Source: Caldifarciminota bacterium (lineage in GTDB: Bacteria > Hydrothermota > Tepidihabitantia > Tepidihabitantales > Tepidihabitantaceae). From it: a stretch of 9,981 nt of DNA. Position numbers and translations under genes: made by a program. The DNA lies in contig JAFGQF010000217.1 in assembly GCA_016935775.1 (NCBI GenBank), positions 1 through 9,981 on the forward strand, given 5' to 3'. This document shows, piece after piece, positions 1 to 5,720 of this stretch. The notes beneath the pieces are model-generated. The model was given only the letters and a program-made list of their open reading frames with translations. It made no database searches and was not told where the DNA came from. The stretch's first letter is position 1. Each line of letters opens with the position of its first letter.

Positions 1-822
1 AGCGGCCAGGTGCCGCGCGGCGCCGGCCGCCGCGTCGCAGAGCCGCCGCGCGGCCCGCCGGTCGGCGAGCCGACAGGCCTCGCGCGACACCTCAACCGCG
101 GATTCAATCGTCAGGGCAGTGGCCTGGGTCGGTGTCACCGGCTCCAGCCGGTCGGCCGGCGCCTGGGAGATGAAGAAGACGGCCCGGAGCGGCACCGCCC
201 GCTCGACTTCCCAGGACCGGTCGGCCGGGCCGGCGATGTGGAACGTGCTCCAGGTCGGCCACGGGTGGGCCCAGAACCGGCCGGCCCGGTCCCGGACGAC
301 CAGCGTGGTGTCGTCGCAGAGCGAGCTCCAGGGCGGCGGCAGCCGGCGGCTGGCCGTGCTCTTGCCGACCGTACCGGGACCGGCCATCAGGAAGCCGCGA
401 CCCCGGTGTTCGGCCAGGGCGGCGTGGAGCAGCAGCCCGCCGCGCGCCAGCGCGTCCATCGCCACGAGGAAAGCCACCCGGTCCATCCCGGTTGCCAGCC
501 GGTCCGGGTTCGACGGGTCGGCGACACAGCAGGTGACCGGGCCGCCGGTTTCGAGCCCGGCGGCTGGATACCAGTCATCACCCCCGGGCACGGCGACCAG
601 CAACTCGCGGCCGGTCGCGCCCGGCTTGAGTCGCATCACCCGGCCCAGTTCGACGACGACCGCGGCGGCCCGTTCGTCGAGCGGGCGGATGAGCCAGCGC
701 CGGCCGTCGGCAAGGTCGAACTTCAGGCCTGTTGCCACAGGGGGCGGGTCCGCGCGAGGCGCATGTTTCGGAAAGATGTTCTTGCTGCAGCCCGGGTTCC
801 GGGTATCGCGGCCAGGCGTCAT
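1..822 (-). CDS. scmC: ScmC-like HPr-kinase-type P-loop protein (partial, C-terminus beyond left edge)
   Basis: An open frame of 274 codons starts at ATG 822-820 and runs off the left edge. Seen: a Walker A loop GPGTVGKST at about residues 148-156 and, about 20 residues on, an LCDDTTLV stretch that fits a Walker B or HPr-kinase-type Asp pair, followed by an AHPWPTWST segment. Residues 30-75 (ADGRRWLIRPLDE...) resemble the N-terminal part of HPr-kinase-like proteins found in peptide-modification loci. Known: Scm cassettes carry such a protein as ScmC; its substrate is not established to my knowledge. The gene lies 33 bp downstream of scmA on the same strand and has no clear Shine-Dalgarno site, so it is probably read through from the scmA promoter. 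A GC hairpin sits just before the start. A later start, such as the GTG near residue 29, is possible. The call rests on the P-loop, length and context. Confidence 0.8.
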   Translation of the reverse strand, partial: MTPGRDTRNPGCSKNIFPKHAPRADPPPVATGLKFDLADGRRWLIRPLDERAAAVVVELGRVMRLKPGATGRELLVAVPGGDDWYPAAGLETGGPVTCCVADPSNPDRLATGMDRVAFLVAMDALARGGLLLHAALAEHRGRGFLMAGPGTVGKSTASRRLPPPWSSLCDDTTLVVRDRAGRFWAHPWPTWSTFHIAGPADRSWEVERAVPLRAVFFISQAPADRLEPVTPTQATALTIESAVEVSREACRLADRRAARRLCDAAAGAARHLAA

Positions 823-823
823 C

Positions 824-841
824 GCCCGGGGGAAGCCGGGC
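824..841 (-). promoter_or_regulatory. Hairpin just upstream of the scmC start
   Basis: GCCCGG at 824-829 pairs with CCGGGC at 836-841 around a 6-nt loop, between the scmA stop (856) and the scmC start codon (822). It occupies the place where a ribosome binding site would lie and none is visible there. It has no T-run, so it is not a typical terminator. By inference it could hold ScmC synthesis below that of the ScmA peptide. Such short GC stems arise often by chance in DNA of this composition. Confidence 0.3.
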
Positions 842-855
842 CCGTGGCCGTCGGC

Positions 856-1107
856 CTACACCGGCACGCCGGCGCCGACGTTGCAGGTCGGGACGGCGAC
901 TTCTCCGAGCGTGTGGCAGGACGGCGACGCGTGGTAGCCGAACGGCTGGCAGGAGCCCTGGGCCTGGCTGCCGTTCGCGCACGCGGCCGCCGGGATGCTG
1001 CCGTCCCGGCAGACGCTCCCCGCACCGATATTGGTATCGCCCAGCCGCACCGCCCGGGGCGGCTCGTACCGGGTGCCGCCGGTCCTGAGCTTATCAGTAT
1101 TCGACAT
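856..1107 (-). CDS. scmA: ScmA-like precursor peptide with five Cys repeats
   Basis: An 83-residue protein and the probable substrate of the neighbouring radical SAM enzymes. The N-terminal part (residues 1-30) has a polar leader with YEPPRAVRLGD at 14-24, a pattern common in leaders of radical-SAM-modified peptides. Residues 33-83 are five imperfect repeats that each begin with Cys: C33, C43, C53, C64 and C75 (steps of 10, 10, 11 and 11). The first four follow C-x-x-G-x-x-A or close to it (CRDGSIPAAA, CANGSQAQGS, CQPFGYHASPS, CHTLGEVAVPT). Apart from Cys the core is small or polar. The start is firm: ATG with GGGAGGTGA upstream, 6 nt between GGAGG and ATG. The gene has its own promoter and follows scmF by 82 bp. 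Family knowledge: Scm cassettes include a small Cys-containing peptide called ScmA. Which residues are modified, and how, cannot be read from sequence. There is no signal peptide. Confidence 0.85.
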   Translation of the reverse strand: MSNTDKLRTGGTRYEPPRAVRLGDTNIGAGSVCRDGSIPAAACANGSQAQGSCQPFGYHASPSCHTLGEVAVPTCNVGAGVPV

Positions 1108-1113
1108 TACTCA

Positions 1114-1121
1114 CCTCCCAG
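1114..1121 (-). promoter_or_regulatory. Strong Shine-Dalgarno site of scmA
   Basis: Read on the minus strand, the bases before the scmA ATG are GGGAGGTGAGTA, with the GGAGG core 6 nt from the start codon. This is one of the strongest ribosome binding sites in the window and fits high output of a precursor peptide. Its contrast with scmC, which lacks such a site, suggests unequal synthesis of the two. Confidence 0.75.
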
Positions 1122-1165
1122 GCTACGGAATCAATAGAGCTGATTTCCTGTTGCTCACTTCCAGC

Positions 1166-1193
1166 AGTGTAGTGTTCCCTGACTTGGTGTCAA
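1166..1193 (-). promoter_or_regulatory. Putative sigma70-type promoter of scmA
   Basis: Minus strand: TTGACA at 1193-1188 (perfect -35), a 16-bp spacer, and TACACT at 1171-1166 (4 of 6 to the -10 consensus). The inferred transcription start is near 1159, giving a leader of about 50 nt that ends in the strong SD. The -35 box contains the scmF stop codon TGA (1192-1190). The location between scmF and scmA suggests that the peptide can be made in excess of its enzymes. Confidence 0.6.
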
Positions 1194-2362
1194 GTGTTTA
1201 TCGGCCCGCCCCGCCTGCGCTGGGCCCGGGCCGGCGGGAAGACGCCGCGCCGGGCGGCCTCGGCGCAGAGAGAATCGGGCGCCAGCAGGTTGCCGGTACG
1301 GATGTAGTTGTCGGCGACGCAGCCGGTCCGGCAATCGCGGGCGAAGATGCACTTCGCGCAGACTTCCGGGAAGCCGTCCGGGTCCCCGAGCGCCCGGCGC
1401 AGGTAGAGTATCGTCGGGTTGGTCAGCCAGATGTCGCGGATGCTGTCCTGGCCCAGCTTGCCGTACACAAACTCGGGGCATGTCGTCCCGATTCCGCAGA
1501 GGGCGTAGTGGCCAGTGCCGAGGATGCCGAGGATGCCGCGCACGCCGCAGTCACCGCAGGATCCGCCGGTGCGCCGGAGTCGCTTGAGCGACTGGAGCGC
1601 CGGGGGCAGCCCGAGGTAGATACCGACCGGGACGCGCGGGCCGAGTTCGTTGTCGACGTAGCGGGCGAGCTGGAGCTGTTCGTCGAAGTCGAGGCACTCG
1701 TCGTTCCGCTCCATTGTCGAGCCGCGGCCGGCCGGGGTCACCGGGTTGAGTTTCACCGATTTCACGCCGCGCTCGGCGGCCAGTTTCACGACCGCTTCGA
1801 CCTGGTTGCGGTTGCCGCGGTGAACGCTCATTATGACCTGCAGGCCGTTGAACCCGGCGTCAACCAGGTGCGAGATTCCCCGCAGGGCCGCGTCGAACGC
1901 GCCGGCCACGCCCCGGAAGGCATCGTGGGTGCGGGCGTCGGCGCCGTCGAGGCTGACCGAGATGAAGGTCAGGGCGGTGTCTTTCCTGATGTGGCGGGCG
2001 GCTTCGGCGGTCATCAGGGTGCCGTTGGTTTCCATCGTCAGGCTCAGCCCCTCGTCGGTCAGCATGTCCACGACCTCGAGGAAACGGGGGTGGATCATCG
2101 GCTCGCCGCCGGTGAGCTTGGCCGCGTTCAGGCCGAGGGGCCGCGCCTCGCGCACCGCCGCGAGCAGCAGGTCCGGGTCGAGGTTGCGCGCCGGGTCCGG
2201 CCTGCCGTCCACGAACCGGGGCACGATCCAGCAGTGGCGGCAGCGGAGATTGCAGTTGTCGGACAGGTAGATGTAGAAGGTGCAGAGCGGCGGCATGCCT
2301 TCGGGAAGGCCAGGGGCGGCCCCGGGCTGCCGGCAGGAAGTCTCGACCGGGTCACACGGCAT
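1190..2362 (-). CDS. scmF: Radical SAM/SPASM enzyme, ScmF type
   Basis: A 390-residue enzyme expected to bind a radical SAM [4Fe-4S] cluster through C37-x3-C41-x2-C44, with TGGEP at 84-88 for SAM binding and the SVSLDG strand at 135-140. The C-terminal SPASM-type region has Cys at 269, 272, 289, 295, 335, 338, 344, 348 and 366, enough for auxiliary clusters. The segments ILGILGTGHYALCGIG (277-292) and GVFPPAR (373-379) match my memory of the ScmF family of SynChlorMet cassettes. Predicted role: radical modification of the ScmA peptide; the bond formed is unknown. The start overlaps the end of scmE by 11 bp and has AGGGAGAGG about 10 nt upstream. The first 25 residues carry extra Cys (C3, C10) not obviously part of the core fold, and the Met at residue 23 is an alternative start. 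Confidence 0.92.
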   Translation of the reverse strand: MPCDPVETSCRQPGAAPGLPEGMPPLCTFYIYLSDNCNLRCRHCWIVPRFVDGRPDPARNLDPDLLLAAVREARPLGLNAAKLTGGEPMIHPRFLEVVDMLTDEGLSLTMETNGTLMTAEAARHIRKDTALTFISVSLDGADARTHDAFRGVAGAFDAALRGISHLVDAGFNGLQVIMSVHRGNRNQVEAVVKLAAERGVKSVKLNPVTPAGRGSTMERNDECLDFDEQLQLARYVDNELGPRVPVGIYLGLPPALQSLKRLRRTGGSCGDCGVRGILGILGTGHYALCGIGTTCPEFVYGKLGQDSIRDIWLTNPTILYLRRALGDPDGFPEVCAKCIFARDCRTGCVADNYIRTGNLLAPDSLCAEAARRGVFPPARAQRRRGGPINT

Positions 2363-3497
2363 CGCCGGGTTCCTCTCCCTTGTACCGCCGGTAGCAGACC
2401 AGCGGGTCGCGCACGTTCAGCCGGCCGTAGCGGGCCATCATCGAGGCCGGGCAGCCGCCGCGGCAGAAGCCGGTGTAGGGGCAGTCCCGGCATTCGGGCA
2501 GGGATGCCAGCGGGATTTCACGGCGGTAGCGCACCGCGTTGATCGCCGGGCTCGAGCGCCAGGCCGCGGCGAGCGGGTGCAGGCCGATGACTCCCATCGT
2601 CAGGGTCGGCAGCATGCTGCAGGGGACCATCGAGCCATCGTGCAGCACCGCCATTTTCGAAAACACGCCGCCGCAGGAGGAGAGCGTGCCCGCGCCGGGC
2701 AGGCCCTTGTCGCCCCGGGCGAGCGCTTCGTCGATTTCCGCGAAGTGCCGGGCGATGGCGAGCGGGCCGGCGCTGGCGCTGATCCGGCCGCCGTACTTGT
2801 CGTTCAGCCCGGTGAGCAGTTCGCCCGCCCGCTGCCGCTCGGCGGAGGTGAGGACCATGCTCTCGCCGTTGCAGCGGGCCGAGCCCATCTGCTCGGCGTC
2901 GTTGGTGCCGAAGCCCGCGAGCCCGACGTCCTCGATGAGCAGCCGGGCGATGTTCGGCAGGTCCTCGACGTTGGCCCGGTTCAGGGTGACGCGAGCCACC
3001 ACCGGCAGCCCGGCTTCCTTGAGCAGCCGCAGTCCGGTGAGCGCGCGGTCGAAGCTTCTCGGCGGGCGGCTCTGGTCGTGGATCTCGGCCCGCGACCCGT
3101 CAATCGAGACCTGGACGTAGTCCAGCCGCAGGCGGCGCTTGCCGACGCCGAACGCCTCGACCACGGCCGGGGTGATGAGCGTGCCGTTGGACAGGATGGC
3201 ATAGCGCATCTTGTTGGCGATGATGCCGTCAATCAGCTCGAAGAGGTCCGGCCGGATGAACGCCTCGCCGCCCGAGATCGTCACGCGCTGGACCGCGAGC
3301 CCGCCCATCTCCTCGAAGAACGCGAGCCAGCGCTCGGTCGGGAGGTCATTGCGGCCGGCCATCTCGTCGGCGTAGAAGCAGTACCGGCACTTCAGGTTGC
3401 ACCGGCCGGTGAGCGACAGGTCGACGGTGCGCGGGCCGCGCGGCAGGCCGGCCGGCGGCACGGTCAGGTCCGGGACCGGCACCGGCTCAGGATTCAT
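2352..3497 (-). CDS. scmE: Radical SAM/SPASM enzyme, ScmE type
   Basis: A 381-residue enzyme from the ATG at 3497. The radical SAM cluster motif is C33-x3-C37-x2-C40 followed by FYADEM, with SGGEA at 75-79 and VSIDGS at 130-135. The C-terminal SPASM domain shows the full seven-Cys layout: C275, C293, C336, C339, C345, C349 and C368, with HDGSMVPCSM at 286-295. CFYADEM, the SPASM segments and overall length match the ScmE family as I recall it. Predicted role: the second radical modification of ScmA, or a step paired with ScmF. Start choice: the frame is open to an ATG at 3533, but the 12 extra residues (MPWPRTSSFPQP) are read from within the preceding gene. I prefer the ATG at 3497, which overlaps that gene by 11 bp, exactly as scmF overlaps scmE. 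Neither start has a strong SD, so translation is probably coupled. Confidence 0.92.
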   Translation of the reverse strand: MNPEPVPVPDLTVPPAGLPRGPRTVDLSLTGRCNLKCRYCFYADEMAGRNDLPTERWLAFFEEMGGLAVQRVTISGGEAFIRPDLFELIDGIIANKMRYAILSNGTLITPAVVEAFGVGKRRLRLDYVQVSIDGSRAEIHDQSRPPRSFDRALTGLRLLKEAGLPVVARVTLNRANVEDLPNIARLLIEDVGLAGFGTNDAEQMGSARCNGESMVLTSAERQRAGELLTGLNDKYGGRISASAGPLAIARHFAEIDEALARGDKGLPGAGTLSSCGGVFSKMAVLHDGSMVPCSMLPTLTMGVIGLHPLAAAWRSSPAINAVRYRREIPLASLPECRDCPYTGFCRGGCPASMMARYGRLNVRDPLVCYRRYKGEEPGDAV

Positions 3498-3771
3498 CGG
3501 CTGCGGGAACGACGAAGTCCGGGGCCAGGGCATCGAGGAACTGCTCGGCGTCCTTGCGGGCCTGCTCGGCAGTCACGTCCGGCCAGTTGCCGGCAAGGTG
3601 GGCGGCAATCTCGTCCAGGGTCCGCGGCGCCGCCAGCAGGGTCCAGACGGCGCGGCCGGTCGGGTTCAGCAGGACCGTGTCGTCCTTGTCCGGGTTGTAG
3701 AGCATCGCGCCGTCCTCGCCCTCGTCCACGCAGGAGACCACGGCGTTCGCCCGCCAGGTTTTCGCGATCAT
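3487..3771 (-). CDS. Second PqqD-like peptide-binding protein
   Basis: A 94-residue protein of the PqqD / RiPP recognition element type. Seen: LYNPDKDDTVLLNPTGRAVWTLL at about 24-46, with the N36-x-T38-G39-x3-W43 motif typical of PqqD-like domains, followed by a helical part (TLDEIAAHL) and an acidic C-terminus. Known: such domains bind leader peptides and deliver them to radical SAM partners. It lies between scmD and scmE, overlapping scmD by 4 bp (ATGA) and scmE by 11 bp. The start is firm: AAGGAGGTGA lies 7 nt before the ATG. It is more diverged from ScmD than a recent duplicate would be. By inference each radical SAM enzyme may have its own PqqD-like partner. I cannot match it to a named Scm family. 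Confidence 0.85.
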   Translation of the reverse strand: MIAKTWRANAVVSCVDEGEDGAMLYNPDKDDTVLLNPTGRAVWTLLAAPRTLDEIAAHLAGNWPDVTAEQARKDAEQFLDALAPDFVVPAADES

Positions 3772-4100
3772 CCGGTCACCTCCTTAAGCGGTATCTCCCG
3801 GCCGATGAATCCCTCCTCGGTCAGCCGGGCCAGCAACTCGAACACGTCGTCGTCCACGGTGTCGGGCGCGTCCGGGAAACGGGCGCGCACCGCGTCGACA
3901 ATCTCGTCGGCCCTGCGCCGGCCGTCAACCAGGCGCCAGACCAGGTCGCCGGTCTGGTTCACGGCCATCGCGCCGGCGGTGTCGGTGTTCACCAGCAGGG
4001 TCCAGCCGTCGTCGCCCGGCTCGCGGACCGCGGCCGGGTTGGGTACCGGCCGGTCGGGCACGAACCGCCGGGTATCGGCGCTGCGGGAATCGTCAGCCAC
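3768..4100 (-). CDS. scmD: PqqD-like protein, ScmD type
   Basis: A 110-residue protein that starts at GTG. Residues 18-100 form a PqqD-like domain: NPAAVREPGDDGWTLLVNTD, then N48-x-T50-G51-x3-W55, LVDGRRRADEI, and a C-terminal helix with LTEEGFIG. This order matches the ScmD family of SynChlorMet cassettes as I recall it. The first 17 residues are a polar extension. Expected role: binding the ScmA leader and presenting it to ScmE or ScmF. No SD lies at a useful distance. Instead a -10 box ends 5 nt before the GTG, so the mRNA may begin at the start codon. The gene is separated by 51 bp from the PP-loop gene upstream, and a promoter fills that gap. Confidence 0.85.
   Translation of the reverse strand: MADDSRSADTRRFVPDRPVPNPAAVREPGDDGWTLLVNTDTAGAMAVNQTGDLVWRLVDGRRRADEIVDAVRARFPDAPDTVDDDVFELLARLTEEGFIGREIPLKEVTG
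3776..3785 (-). promoter_or_regulatory. Perfect ten-base Shine-Dalgarno site
   Basis: AAGGAGGTGA on the minus strand is complementary to the usual 16S rRNA 3' end over ten bases and stands 7 nt before the ATG of the second PqqD-like gene. It lies inside the last codons of scmD (Lys-Glu-Val-Thr-Gly-stop). It decides the start of the downstream gene and shows that the organism uses the standard anti-SD. Confidence 0.85.
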
Positions 4101-4105
4101 GGCGT

Positions 4106-4133
4106 ATCGTATTCACCCGCCGGACAGGGTCAA
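4106..4133 (-). promoter_or_regulatory. Putative promoter of scmD giving a leaderless mRNA
   Basis: Minus strand: TTGACC at 4133-4128, a 16-bp spacer, TACGAT at 4111-4106, then ACGCC and the GTG start codon at 4100-4098. A start of transcription 6-7 nt after the -10 box would fall on the GTG itself. The same -10-to-GTG geometry occurs at the methyltransferase gene near 6108. Confidence 0.55.
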
Positions 4134-4151
4134 GCGCCGGCGCGGGCCCGG

Positions 4152-5255
4152 CTAACGGCCGTTCGCGCCGCCGGGTCGGAACCGGCCGAGCCTGGTCCAG
4201 TCACTGGCCGAGGACCGGAACTCCGCCTCGCTCATCCCGGCCTCAGCCAGGAACGGGTCGAGCGCCGCCGGCCGCGTCGGGTTCGCCAGGTCCGCTTCCT
4301 CGAGGCGCAGGGCCTCGTCCCGCGTCATCTGCCCCTGCCGCACCTGGCCGCAGCGCCAGAGCGTGCGGGGCGTGAGCCGGGGGAACTTGAGCGCGTGGAT
4401 GTGGAACGGGATTTCGTGCAGCCGGCAGTCCATGTGCTCGACCGCGTCCGCGGGCCGGGTCCAGCCCATTTCGGATTCGAGCGTGCGGAGCACCTCGTCG
4501 GCCGAAACGTCGAGGTGGTCGAAGAGCTGGAGCGTGCGCGGCCGCAATGGACGGAGCAGCCGGTTCCGCACGCGGCGGCTCAGCCAGCCGAGCCGGGTTT
4601 GCTTTCGGCCGCCCGGGTTAAGGACCGGGAACGCGAAGGCGGCGAGTTCCTCGCCCTCGAGTACGTTGCGGACAAAGTCCTGGTTTCCGGCCTGGAACAG
4701 CTCGCGCAGCGCGGCCACGTAGGACAGCCGCGTGCCGTTGCCGTCCACGATCAGCGGCACGTCGAAGGCCTTGCGCGCCGAGGCGGTGCACACCTCGATG
4801 CCGCGCATGCAGACCGAGCAGAGGTCACCGGTCTTTCCAAGGAACAGGCGGAAGAGCCGGAGCATGTGCGGGCGGCTGACGGTGTACGCCAGGTGGTCGG
4901 CGCCGGTTTGGTCCAGTGCCTGGCGGATGTTGTGGCGGGCGTGGTCGGAGAGGAAGCCGTTGTCGAAGGTGACGGTCAGGCAGCGCAGGCCGTGGACCCG
5001 GGCGCAGACGTAGAGTGCGTAGGTGCTGTCCTTGCCGCCGCTCAGCGGGATGAGGCAGTCGTACGGCCGCTTCAGCCGCCGGGCCTTCTCCAGCGCCTGC
5101 TCGAACTCGACCTTGCGCCGGGCCTTGACCCGTTCCCAGTCGCCGAACGCGACCTCGTAATTCCGGCAAGGCAGGCAGACGCCGTTCGAGTCGAGCTTCG
5201 CGCCGGGCAGCTCGGCGGGCAGCACGCAGCGAGCACACCTTGCCGATTCCGTCAT
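4152..5255 (-). CDS. PP-loop ATPase of the N-acetyl-sugar amidotransferase (WbuX/WbpG/PseA-like) type
   Basis: A 367-residue member of the adenine nucleotide alpha-hydrolase superfamily. Seen: two CxxC pairs at the N-terminus (C7/C10 and C27/C30, as in CARCVLP...GVCLPCRNYE), the PP-loop SGGKDS at 72-77 that binds the ATP pyrophosphate, and an internal GDLCSVC at 143-149. Known: enzymes with this head and PP-loop adenylate a carbonyl and then transfer amide nitrogen or sulfur; the best-studied relatives amidate sugars of surface polysaccharides. Here no sugar-biosynthesis gene is in view. The gene heads the scm locus under a strong promoter, so by inference it could act on the ScmA peptide (amide or thioamide chemistry) or on a small donor. 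The internal CxxC is more like that of sulfur-transferring PP-loop enzymes. The start has only a weak SD; the frame and CxxC head support it. I cannot say whether it is a standard part of Scm cassettes. Confidence 0.85.
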   Translation of the reverse strand: MTESARCARCVLPAELPGAKLDSNGVCLPCRNYEVAFGDWERVKARRKVEFEQALEKARRLKRPYDCLIPLSGGKDSTYALYVCARVHGLRCLTVTFDNGFLSDHARHNIRQALDQTGADHLAYTVSRPHMLRLFRLFLGKTGDLCSVCMRGIEVCTASARKAFDVPLIVDGNGTRLSYVAALRELFQAGNQDFVRNVLEGEELAAFAFPVLNPGGRKQTRLGWLSRRVRNRLLRPLRPRTLQLFDHLDVSADEVLRTLESEMGWTRPADAVEHMDCRLHEIPFHIHALKFPRLTPRTLWRCGQVRQGQMTRDEALRLEEADLANPTRPAALDPFLAEAGMSEAEFRSSASDWTRLGRFRPGGANGR

Positions 5256-5305
5256 ATCATCACGTGCTTTCGCTGTGCCGGTTGCCGGGTTTCGTCGTGG
5301 ACGCG

Positions 5306-5333
5306 ATTATAGGGCGGTGAGCGCAGGCGTCAA
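5306..5333 (-). promoter_or_regulatory. Consensus promoter at the head of the scm locus
   Basis: Minus strand: TTGACG at 5333-5328, a 16-bp spacer and a perfect TATAAT at 5311-5306. The inferred transcription start is near 5299, leaving a leader of about 45 nt before the PP-loop gene. It stands back to back with the tRNA promoter; the two -35 boxes are 30 bp apart and form the arms of a 7-bp inverted repeat, GCGTCAA and TTGACGC. Confidence 0.75.
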
Positions 5334-5363
5334 ACGCCCGGCCGGTTCCCGCGCCGGTCCGGC

Positions 5364-5391
5364 TTGACGCGCCCGGCCGCGCGGCTAGATT
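5364..5391 (+). promoter_or_regulatory. Putative promoter of the tRNA gene
   Basis: TTGACG at 5364-5369, a 16-bp spacer and TAGATT at 5386-5391 (4 of 6 to the -10 consensus). Transcription would start near 5398, four bases before the mature tRNA, which fits a short 5' leader for RNase P. Confidence 0.6.
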
Positions 5392-5401
5392 ATTGGCCTT
5401 G

Positions 5402-5475
5402 GGGCCCGTAGCTCAGATAGGCAGAGCAGCTGACTCATAATCAGTAGGTCGCCCGTTCAACCCGGGCCGGGCCCA
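5402..5475 (+). tRNA. tRNA with CAT anticodon (Met, or Ile2 if lysidine-modified)
   Basis: A full cloverleaf of 74 nt. The acceptor stem GGGCCCG (5402-5408) pairs perfectly with CGGGCCC (5468-5474). The D stem is GCTC/GAGC, the anticodon stem GCTGA/TCAGT has one G-T pair, and the loop CTCATAA carries anticodon CAT at 5436-5438. The variable loop is AGGTC, the T stem GCCCG/CGGGC, and the T loop TTCAACC. The discriminator base is A and CCA is not encoded (CTT follows). The acceptor stem is fully paired at position 1, so it is not the initiator. CAT can also be read by tRNA-Ile2 after lysidine modification, and the sequence alone does not separate the two; elongator Met is the default. Confidence 0.93.
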
Positions 5476-5495
5476 CTTCCCAACTTTGAACCGGT

Positions 5496-5533
5496 CGGCC
5501 GCTGGGCGACGAGGGCTTGATCGCGAGCGGCCG
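5496..5533 (+). terminator. Hairpin downstream of the tRNA, possible terminator without T-run
   Basis: CGGCCGCT at 5496-5503 and AGCGGCCG at 5526-5533 are perfect inverted repeats, and GCGA (5506-5509) with TCGC (5521-5524) can extend the stem inward. It begins 21 bp after the tRNA 3' end. No T-run follows, so factor-independent termination is doubtful; it may instead define the RNA 3' end for processing. Confidence 0.35.
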
Positions 5534-5661
5534 GATGAGCCGACGCAGCGCACGCTGTGGCAACAGAAGGCGGGGCGACGGAGGAAACGGACGGGGCGGG
5601 ACGAGAAGACAAGGGAAGCGTCCACTTGCCATATAGTTATAGTCAGGAGTTGCCCGGGGGC

Positions 5662-5720
5662 GATAACCGCTTGGAATTGCAGGACCTGGCGGTTGTCATT
5701 TTCGGCGGGGAACTGTCCCC
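5662..5720. repeat. Two adjacent inverted repeats, REP-like
   Basis: GATAACCGC (5662-5670) pairs with GCGGTTGTC (5689-5697), nine pairs with one G-U, around an 18-nt loop. Nine bases on, GGGGA-ACTG-TCCCC (5707-5720) forms a tight 5-bp stem. The second element resembles the GGGGACNGTCCCC palindromes that I recall near REP-type repeats in other genomes; that is memory, not a search. Both lie in the gene-free stretch after the tRNA. A small structured RNA or a transcription stop are alternatives. Confidence 0.35.

Noticed and set aside
10..1137. Long open plus-strand frames over the left end
   Set aside because: They are opposite scmC, whose frame has a Walker A motif, and scmA, which has a promoter and SD. 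Their product is low in complexity and rich in Arg and Pro.
995..2542. A 515-codon open frame on the plus strand
   Set aside because: It is antisense to scmA and scmF and has no recognisable motif or good ribosome binding site.
3497..3533. The longer scmE start at 3533
   Set aside because: No SD precedes it, the added residues are Pro-rich and are read from within the preceding gene, and the start at 3497 gives the same 11-bp overlap as at the scmE-scmF junction.
2280..5312. A 1010-codon open frame on the plus strand
   Set aside because: It lies opposite scmE, scmD, the second PqqD-like gene and the PP-loop gene, all of which have family motifs. Its translation is an Arg/Gly/Ala/Val-rich mixture without domains, as expected from GC-rich third positions on the other strand.
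5402..5475. The tRNA as an attachment site for an integrated element carrying the scm cassette
   Set aside because: The tRNA 3' end points away from the cassette, no integrase is present, and no duplicate of the tRNA 3' end is seen in the window.
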